Shown: piece by piece, positions 42,038-46,848 of the stretch
Position numbering within the stretch: the stretch's first letter is position 1
Layout: each line of letters begins with the position of its first letter
Position numbers and translations under genes: made by a program
Notes under the pieces: generated by a model
The model's database searches: none
Seen by the model: only the letters and a program-made list of their open reading frames with translations
Told to the model about the DNA's origin: nothing
Source of the DNA: Cytophagales bacterium
GTDB lineage: Bacteria; Bacteroidota; Bacteroidia; Cytophagales; Thermoflexibacteraceae
NCBI GenBank assembly: GCA_013299115.1
Contig: JAAFKA010000036.1
Coordinates: forward strand, 1-46,848
Length of the DNA stretch: 46,848 nt
Direction of reading: 5' to 3'

Positions 42038-42240
42038 AACGCAATGCCTGTAAGGTGTGAAATACAAAGTTAATCATTTTGCAATATTGCACAAAAATTT
42101 AGAATACTTTGGAAAAAAATAGCAAAAATGTAGGTTACATAAAAAGCATTCTTAGTTCCGCAGATGTAGTACTCGAAAGCAACATTTTTTTTGAGAAATA
42201 TTTCTAATGGAGTCTGTAACATTCATTGTGTGATACTACT

Positions 42241-42287
42241 AAAAGCCTTAATATTTCTCTAGGAAATGTTAGGGCTTTTTAAATTTT
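42241..42287 (+). terminator. Free-standing intrinsic terminator upstream of the ceramidase-like gene
   Basis: AAAAGCCTTAATATTTC, a short loop, GAAATGTTAGGGC and then TTTTTAAATTTTTT. The pairing is about 16 bp with G-T pairs. There is no plus-strand gene for 3.3 kb upstream, so it either ends a short untranslated RNA begun around 42100-42150 or acts as an attenuator in the leader of the gene at 42339. Confidence 0.6.
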
Positions 42288-42338
42288 TTAGTTGCTTTAC
42301 AGTTTTAAAACCCAAAGCTCACAATTACTTAACTACCA

Positions 42339-43685
42339 TTGAAAAAACTACTTTTCTATCTGTTTGCGGTTGTTTTTGTGTTGGTGTTGGCAAGTGCAGC
42401 TTGCCTGACCACCATAGATTATACACCGTATAAAGAGTTAGCTTGTGCAAAACAAACTTTCTCTGCACTTGCCAATCAGCCCATTCAACAGTTGCAATCC
42501 TCGCCAACTACTGGACAAGCCATTCGGGTAGGTTGGGCAAAATGCAACATCACGCCAAGTTTTCCTGTTCGTATGGCGGGTTACGGTATTCGCAAAAAAT
42601 TTGAAGGTGTGCATGATTCTTTGTGGGCAAGGGCAATCGTATTGGAGGGGCAGCGACGCCAAGTGGCTATTGTAGGTTTAGATTTGATGATGGTACACCC
42701 CACAGTGGCAGCAGCCATCAGAACAAGAGCCAAAACTTTATTGCCCCGCCTCGAACAAATCTATTTTACGGCTTCGCATACGCATCATGGGCATGGCGGG
42801 TGGGCTGCGGGTTTGGTAGGTTGGGCTACGCTGGGAGGTTATGACCAACCAATTTTTGACAAAATAGTTTCGCAAACCGTAGAGGCACTGCACCAAGCTA
42901 CCTTGCATTTGCAACCCGCCCAAATTGGCTACACACAGTTGTCGGCTACGGATTTTGTGCAGCACCGCCTTGACCCCAAAAACGGCAAAACTGATGATTG
43001 GTTAAGGCTGTTGAAAATTCAACAAGCAAATGGCAAAACGGCTTTATTTGCTTCTTTTTCTGCCCATAACAATTCCCTAACCCACGATTTGCCTTTACTT
43101 TCCAATGATTATGTAGGTGGATTTTTGCAAAAGATAGAAAAAAAGATAGATTTTGCCCTCTTTGCAGCAGGCATGGTGGCTTCGCACAATGCTGCCTGCG
43201 GTGGCGACCAATATACAGAAGTGCAAAAATGTGGCGAAAGATTGGCAGACCTTGCCCTGTTGGGTTTGCAAACTATCCAAACCAAAAAGTTGGAAACTTT
43301 GCGGTGGGGAACTGCACCGCTTGTGGTGCGTGAGCCCCAACTGCGAATAACAAAAGACCTCAAACTGCGGACTTGGCTTTTTGAGGCTTTGGTAGGAAAA
43401 CTCGATGCCCAAATTACAGGCTTGCAACTCAACGAAATTACGATGCTCGGTATGCCCTGCGACTTTTCAGGCGAATTGTTTAGCAAAATAGCCAAACAAC
43501 CTCGCACACCGTTACTCATCACAAGTTTCAATGGCTCTTATATTGGCTATGTTTCTGACGACCAGTATTTTTTTACTCACCACAGCGAAATCAGAGATAT
43601 GAACTGGGCTGCCCCCGAAAGTGGCGAATATTTTGTGGAGATTTGCAAAAAAATGTGGGAAAAATTGGGGGAAAATTGGGAGTAA
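42339..43685 (+). CDS. Neutral ceramidase-like (N-terminal domain) protein
   Basis: 448 residues. The only plausible start is a TTG at 42339, because the hydrophobic leader KKLLFYLFAVVFVLVLASAA follows directly and the next Met lies about 80 residues on. The mature part reads GWAKCNITPSFPVRMAGYG, VGLDLMMVHP and YFTASHTHHGHGGW (about 145-158), whose histidines fit the zinc site of alkaline/neutral ceramidase N-terminal domains. The second histidine region expected near SAHNNSLTHD is present. The family hydrolyses ceramide-like amides; this short form lacks the C-terminal domain of full ceramidases, so substrate is uncertain. Probably periplasmic, anchored by its leader. Confidence 0.85.
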   Translation: MKKLLFYLFAVVFVLVLASAACLTTIDYTPYKELACAKQTFSALANQPIQQLQSSPTTGQAIRVGWAKCNITPSFPVRMAGYGIRKKFEGVHDSLWARAIVLEGQRRQVAIVGLDLMMVHPTVAAAIRTRAKTLLPRLEQIYFTASHTHHGHGGWAAGLVGWATLGGYDQPIFDKIVSQTVEALHQATLHLQPAQIGYTQLSATDFVQHRLDPKNGKTDDWLRLLKIQQANGKTALFASFSAHNNSLTHDLPLLSNDYVGGFLQKIEKKIDFALFAAGMVASHNAACGGDQYTEVQKCGERLADLALLGLQTIQTKKLETLRWGTAPLVVREPQLRITKDLKLRTWLFEALVGKLDAQITGLQLNEITMLGMPCDFSGELFSKIAKQPRTPLLITSFNGSYIGYVSDDQYFFTHHSEIRDMNWAAPESGEYFVEICKKMWEKLGENWE

Positions 43686-43714
43686 ATAAGCAAATCAAAT
43701 ATTTTCTATAAGCA

Positions 43715-44473
43715 TCAAAATTCAGTATCTTTTTCCAACTCATTCATGCCAATTCCTGCTGCGGTAATAGCCAAAAACGGGGCAAACAAAGCCCCCAAAA
43801 TAGGAATCCATAACAACAAAAGAAAGACCAAGCCAATACCAATGGCAAAAAAACGGTAAAACCAAACTAATTGTCGGCTTTTATTGGGTGCAAGCAGCAC
43901 ATATTCATTGCGATAATCTATCATAGAAAAACCAATGAAATAAGCCTCCACAATTAATAAACAAACTGTAACCAACGGAGATAAAAAGCTAAAAACTAAG
44001 CCAATTAACAACAAAATAATTGTTAAAGATAGTTCGGTTGCCAAATTTCGCAAGTTCAACTGTAAACCTCTCCAACTATCTTTTCGGAGTTGTCCCCAAT
44101 CAAAAGGTCGCGGCGTTTTCCCATGCCAAATTTCTTGTATTCGTTCAGAATATAAAGCTAAGGCTGGCGACAGCAATAAAAGCATTAAAAAACGGTAGAT
44201 TTTAATATAAAACACCAACAGAATCAGGTAAATTAAGGTTTTGAGGGCAGTCTGTAAAATATTTCCCCAACTGTGTTGCAACCAATCGGCAGGCAGCAAA
44301 TTTTCCATGCCTTCAGTAACCGAAGCACCCAACAACCAAAAAACATAGCCCAACCCTCCAAACAAAGCCAGATTGAGCAAAGCAGGCACTATATAGTAGC
44401 CCCATAAACTATGGTGGTTAGTAAATTGCAAGGCTTGACGATAAGCATGAAAAGCAAATACAAAATGTTTCAT
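43715..44473 (-). CDS. EI24/CysZ-like membrane protein
   Basis: 252 residues with four to five membrane helices and the start KHFVFAFHAYRQALQFTNHH, typical of the EI24 domain (PF07264), which includes the sulfate transporter CysZ. The loop GKTPRPFDWGQLRKDSWRGL and the segment EAYFIGFSMIDYRNE are family-like. Sulfate uptake by this particular protein cannot be concluded, as no cys genes are adjacent. It converges with the ceramidase-like gene (29 bp between stops) and diverges from tatA. Confidence 0.82.
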   Translation of the reverse strand: MKHFVFAFHAYRQALQFTNHHSLWGYYIVPALLNLALFGGLGYVFWLLGASVTEGMENLLPADWLQHSWGNILQTALKTLIYLILLVFYIKIYRFLMLLLLSPALALYSERIQEIWHGKTPRPFDWGQLRKDSWRGLQLNLRNLATELSLTIILLLIGLVFSFLSPLVTVCLLIVEAYFIGFSMIDYRNEYVLLAPNKSRQLVWFYRFFAIGIGLVFLLLLWIPILGALFAPFLAITAAGIGMNELEKDTEF

Positions 44474-44510
44474 GGTAGTTATTGGTTTACATAAAAGATT
44501 TTTGAGAAAG

Positions 44511-44544
44511 TACCTCTTGGGTGCTTTGAGTTACCCAAGAGGTA
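44511..44544. repeat. Hairpin in the EI24-tatA divergent region
   Basis: TACCTCTTGGGT, a 10-base loop and ACCCAAGAGGTA. It is a perfect 12-bp stem between two divergently transcribed genes, so it could be a regulator site or another dispersed palindrome. Confidence 0.65.
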
Positions 44545-44551
44545 GCATTTT

Positions 44552-44613
44552 GTCATGCTGAGCATAGCAAAAAATCTGAATCTATTTCATATCCTTCGCT
44601 ATGTTCTGCATAA
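44552..44613. repeat. Imperfect inverted repeat with GTCATGCTGAGC
   Basis: GTCATGCTGAGCATAGCAAA on the left pairs imperfectly with ATCCTTCGCTATGTTCTGCA on the right. Sequences starting GTCATGCTGAGC...AGCGAAGCATCT are widely dispersed in Bacteroidota intergenic DNA; this looks like a decayed, inverted pair. Confidence 0.55.
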
Positions 44614-44713
44614 TAAAACGAAAAACCAAAGATAAGCTAAAAGATTTAGCTTTTGGATGTTTTTAGGCACAAAAAAATTATAGGTAACATGACATATTCT
44701 CAAAGTTATCTTG

Positions 44714-44721
44714 TACTTTTG
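44714..44721 (+). promoter_or_regulatory. Possible -7 box for tatA
   Basis: TACTTTTG fits TAnnTTTG and lies 25 bp upstream of the tatA start codon. No matching -33 TTTG is found at the right distance, so the call is tentative. Confidence 0.35.
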
Positions 44722-44745
44722 TGCAAACGTTTATCTCTACAAATT

Positions 44746-44949
44746 ATGTTCGCAAATCTGTTGTTATTTATCGGAAGTATGGGTGGCTGGGAAGTATTTT
44801 TGATTATTTCTGCCATGCTCTTGTTGTTTGGTGCAAAAAAAATTCCTGAGTTGGCACGTGGTTTAGGGAAAGGAATCAGAGAATTTAAAGATGCTACCAA
44901 AGAAATCAACAAAGAGTTGGAAAGTGGTATGCAAGAGGAGAAAAAATAA
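44746..44949 (+). CDS. tatA: Twin-arginine translocase subunit TatA/E
   Basis: 67 residues from the ATG at 44746 ([20 protein letters not shown]); longer upstream starts would place a non-homologous lead before the helix. The single membrane helix is followed by the TatA hinge and amphipathic helix: [20 protein letters not shown] then [10 protein letters not shown]. TatA multimers form the passage for folded proteins at the inner membrane. No tatB or tatC is adjacent, which is common in Bacteroidota. It ends 17 bp before the di-haem peroxidase lipoprotein gene, likely one transcript. Confidence 0.92.
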   Translation: MFANLLLFIGSMGGWEVFLIISAMLLLFGAKKIPELARGLGKGIREFKDATKEINKELESGMQEEKK

Positions 44950-44966
44950 ATTATTAAGACTTTTCT

Positions 44967-46064
44967 ATGTCTAACTGTTTGTTGTTATTCCTTTTTGCAG
45001 GTTTGGTGGCTTGCGAGCCTACGGTGGTAAATATCAGCCCTACGGGTGCTTATACCCTGCCCAGCGTGCCTGCTCATTTTGGGAGTTATGTCATACCCGC
45101 CGACAATCCCCTCACCTATGAGGGCATAGCTTTGGGCAGACAACTTTTTTATGATACCAGATTATCGGCAGACAATACCATAGCTTGTGCCTCTTGCCAC
45201 CAACAATTAGATGCTTTTACAGACGGCTTGCCTGTGTCCGTAGGCGTGCAAAACCGCAAAAGAAACGTAGGCAGTATGGCGTTGGCAAACTTGTTGTGGC
45301 AACGCAAATTTAATTGGTCGGGCAATGCCAATAGTTTGGAGGAACAAGTGCTGATGCCTTTGCAACACCCCGACGAAATGAATCAATCATTGCCTGTTAC
45401 CATTGCCAAATTGCAAGCCACCAATACCTACCCCGCCTTATTCAAAAAAGCCTTTGGAAATGAGGCAATTACCAGCGAAAATATAGCCAAAGCCTTAGCT
45501 CAGTTTCTCCGCACTTTGGTCAGTGCCGACTCTAAATTTGATAAATTTATTCGCGGCGAGGTGCAATTAACCGAAAGTGAGCAACGAGGGTATGCTTTGT
45601 TTGGGCAGCACCCTTACCCTGAACAAAAGCTAAGGGGAGGCAACTGCGGAGATTGCCATGTTGGTTTTTTGCAAATGGGTTCACGCACTGCTTTTGAGGG
45701 ATTTCACAACAACGGCTTAGACCCCGATGCCACACTCAAACAAGGTTTGGCTGCGGTAACAGGCAATGCAGCCGACAAAGGCAAGTTTAAAGCCCCTTCG
45801 TTGCGAAATATTGCCCTCACTGCACCTTATATGCACGATGGCAGATTCAAAACCTTAGCCGAAGTCCTCGACCACTACAACGACCACGTTAGAATCAGTA
45901 CGACCTTAGACCCTTTGGTTTTGGAGGCAAGTAACAATTTGTTTCCACCAAAAAATGAGGTAAAACTGGGGCTAACCGACCAAGAAAAACAAGACATCAT
46001 TGCTTTTTTGAAAACCTTGACAGACGAAAAATTTATAACCAATAAGGAGTTTGGGAAGCCGTAG
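44967..46064 (+). CDS. Di-haem cytochrome c peroxidase (MauG/CcpA type), predicted lipoprotein
   Basis: 365 residues. A lipobox follows a short hydrophobic stretch (LLLFLFAGLVAC), so the mature protein begins at Cys16. Two c-type haem sites are seen: CASCHQ (about 74-78) and CGDCHV (about 227-231). The methionine of TAPYMHDGRFKTLAEVL (about 288) is the usual axial ligand of the electron-transfer haem. The length and motif spacing match bacterial cytochrome c peroxidases, which reduce hydrogen peroxide in the periplasm. A palindrome-rich stretch follows its stop. Confidence 0.93.
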   Translation: MSNCLLLFLFAGLVACEPTVVNISPTGAYTLPSVPAHFGSYVIPADNPLTYEGIALGRQLFYDTRLSADNTIACASCHQQLDAFTDGLPVSVGVQNRKRNVGSMALANLLWQRKFNWSGNANSLEEQVLMPLQHPDEMNQSLPVTIAKLQATNTYPALFKKAFGNEAITSENIAKALAQFLRTLVSADSKFDKFIRGEVQLTESEQRGYALFGQHPYPEQKLRGGNCGDCHVGFLQMGSRTAFEGFHNNGLDPDATLKQGLAAVTGNAADKGKFKAPSLRNIALTAPYMHDGRFKTLAEVLDHYNDHVRISTTLDPLVLEASNNLFPPKNEVKLGLTDQEKQDIIAFLKTLTDEKFITNKEFGKP

Positions 46065-46094
46065 GTTTGCTTTTGCTACGTTGGCAGTGGTCGA

Positions 46095-46330
46095 TAGACC
46101 CTGCCAATAGTTTCGACCTCCTCTATTCAACCATTGGCAAGGTGCGAAAAGTACGGGGCTGCCTAAGCCATTGCCAAGGTTTCACTAAAAAACTAAGAAA
46201 CTTTGGCAGTGGCTTTTTTGCCCTGCCAATAGTTTCGCCCTCCGCCGTTCAACCCTTGCCAAAGTCTATCGACTATTGGCAAGGGTTCACTAAAATCAGG
46301 TGCTTTTGGTTGCTTACAACCAAAAGTACA
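46095..46330. repeat. Cluster of decayed palindromic repeats after the peroxidase gene
   Basis: About 46170-46214 pairs CCATTGCCAAGGTTTC with GAAACTTTGGCAGTGG. About 46250-46287 pairs AACCCTTGCCAA with TTGGCAAGGGTT. 46300-46329 is GTGCTTTTGGTTG...CAACCAAAAGTAC, the same plan as the hairpins at 698-987. Words such as CCTGCCAATAGTTTCG recur. A 134-codon open frame across here has no coding character and is not called. Confidence 0.75.
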
Positions 46331-46639
46331 CAATATTTTTCAATAAAAAAGACAACCAAAAAAATGAATTTATCATTTTTTGCCTCGAAAATCTTCGAAA
46401 AGTTTCAAAAACAACGGTTTTTTAGAAAAATTTATTTTTTATATTTAATTAAATATATAGCTTTTTCATAAAACTTTGTTTTTAGCTATAAGAAGGTACT
46501 TTTTTGATACTTTTTTAAATATATTGAGTTGGCAAAAAAAGTGTTAAAATTGCGAAAAAAAATTAAAATTTTTACCTCTTGTTATTTGCTGGTCTAAATG
46601 TTAAAATTTGTTTTTTTTATAAACATTTTTAACTTTTTG
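46331..46639. other. AT-rich non-coding stretch
   Basis: About 80% A+T, poly-A and poly-T runs, no open frame with recognisable features on either strand. It separates the palindrome cluster from the promoter at 46640. Confidence 0.6.
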
Positions 46640-46672
46640 TTTGCATTTCTCTTTCAAAACTCCTTACCTTTG
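46640..46672 (+). promoter_or_regulatory. Strong Bacteroidota-type promoter
   Basis: TTTG at 46640-46643, 21 bases, then TACCTTTG at 46665-46672: both boxes match the -33/-7 consensus exactly. Transcription would start near 46679, giving a leader of about 130 bp before the start codon at 46807. Confidence 0.65.
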
Positions 46673-46715
46673 TGCCGTCAAACAGCAAGACCTTTCTTTG
46701 CTTTTGGCACAAAAC

Positions 46716-46744
46716 TTATCAGACACTTTCAAAGTGTCTGATAA
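46716..46744. repeat. Perfect palindrome in the leader of the last gene
   Basis: TTATCAGACACTTT and AAAGTGTCTGATAA around C. It is preceded by AAAC, which fits the AAAC-arm-arm-GTTT palindrome family seen at 24777 and 28912. It lies between the promoter at 46640 and the start at 46807, so it would be a stem in the leader RNA. Confidence 0.75.
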
Positions 46745-46806
46745 ATACTTCTTATCAAACAGATAAGTAGTTCTCTTTTATTCATCTTTTAAACCTTCAT
46801 GAACTC

Positions 46807-46848
46807 ATGAAACAAAAATGGAGTATTTTTCGTGTAAGTCCTTTCGAG
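46807..46848 (+). CDS. Start of a protein gene, runs off the window
   Basis: ATG followed by 13 codons (MKQKWSIFRVSPFE) with no stop to the window edge. Support comes from the perfect promoter 135 bp upstream and the usual long AT-rich leader. Too little is visible to identify the product. An overlapping ATG at 46799 stops after three codons. Confidence 0.4.
   Translation, partial: MKQKWSIFRVSPFE

Noticed and set aside
46067-46471. 134-codon open frame after the peroxidase gene
   Set aside because: It covers decayed palindromes and AT-rich DNA, starts at an alternative codon and has no protein-like composition.

Overview
The window looks like a chromosomal segment of a low-GC, gliding-type Bacteroidota (Cytophagia or Saprospira-like). 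The evidence is a secreted protein ending in the gliding-motility/type IX secretion C-terminal domain, promoters of the form TTTG-N19..22-TAnnTTTG, absence of strong Shine-Dalgarno sites, and Bacteroidota-typical families (DUF5522, GxxExxY, NRDE, FloA-type flotillin). No tRNA, rRNA or CRISPR array was seen.

Layout. 0-1.7 kb is accessory: the 5' end of an IS30-type transposase, a 5-methylcytosine methyltransferase cut short next to it, seven tandem palindromic repeats, and a small primase-like protein. 1.8-5.5 kb is a large LRR/Ig-like surface protein. 6.1-9.2 kb (+) holds a polytopic membrane protein, a TPR protein and the ribosome-rescue hydrolase ArfB. 9.2-16.2 kb (-) is a tightly spaced run murD, AIPR protein, CHASE2 protein, rfbC, dxs. 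16.4-19.4 kb (-) holds a beta-CASP ribonuclease-like enzyme and an AAA-ATPase/nuclease fusion. 19.6-23.3 kb (+) holds floA, a lipoprotein and a glucan phosphorylase-like protein. 23.4-27 kb holds toxin-antitoxin pieces, stitched together by duplicated DNA, immediately before the methylmalonyl-CoA mutase gene. 27-28.9 kb holds a 10 x 52 bp tandem array, GxxExxY, DUF5522 and DUF4178 genes. recA and a lone nuoD follow (-). 31.5-38.9 kb (+) carries a membrane protein, DUF2461, a broken YHS protein, NRDE, a large adenine methyltransferase and an ATP-grasp enzyme. 38.9-42.0 kb (-) is a candidate defence locus: coiled-coil membrane protein, AAA ATPase and TOPRIM-like DUF4276 in one compact operon, a Uma2 nuclease-like gene, and a broken second copy of the DUF4276 gene start. 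42.3-46.1 kb holds a ceramidase-like protein, an EI24/CysZ-like protein, tatA and a di-haem peroxidase lipoprotein. The last 0.7 kb is a long palindrome-rich leader before a gene that runs off the window.

Two themes stand out. First, families of short perfect palindromes (about 33 bp AT-rich, and longer GC-rich CCCCC/GGGGG units) lie both between genes and, in frame, inside at least three protein genes: a membrane protein, methylmalonyl-CoA mutase (twice) and an adenine methyltransferase (twice). Second, the three-gene membrane/ATPase/TOPRIM-like operon with its relic copy is the best candidate for an undescribed defence system. All family assignments are by reading the sequence; no database search was run.
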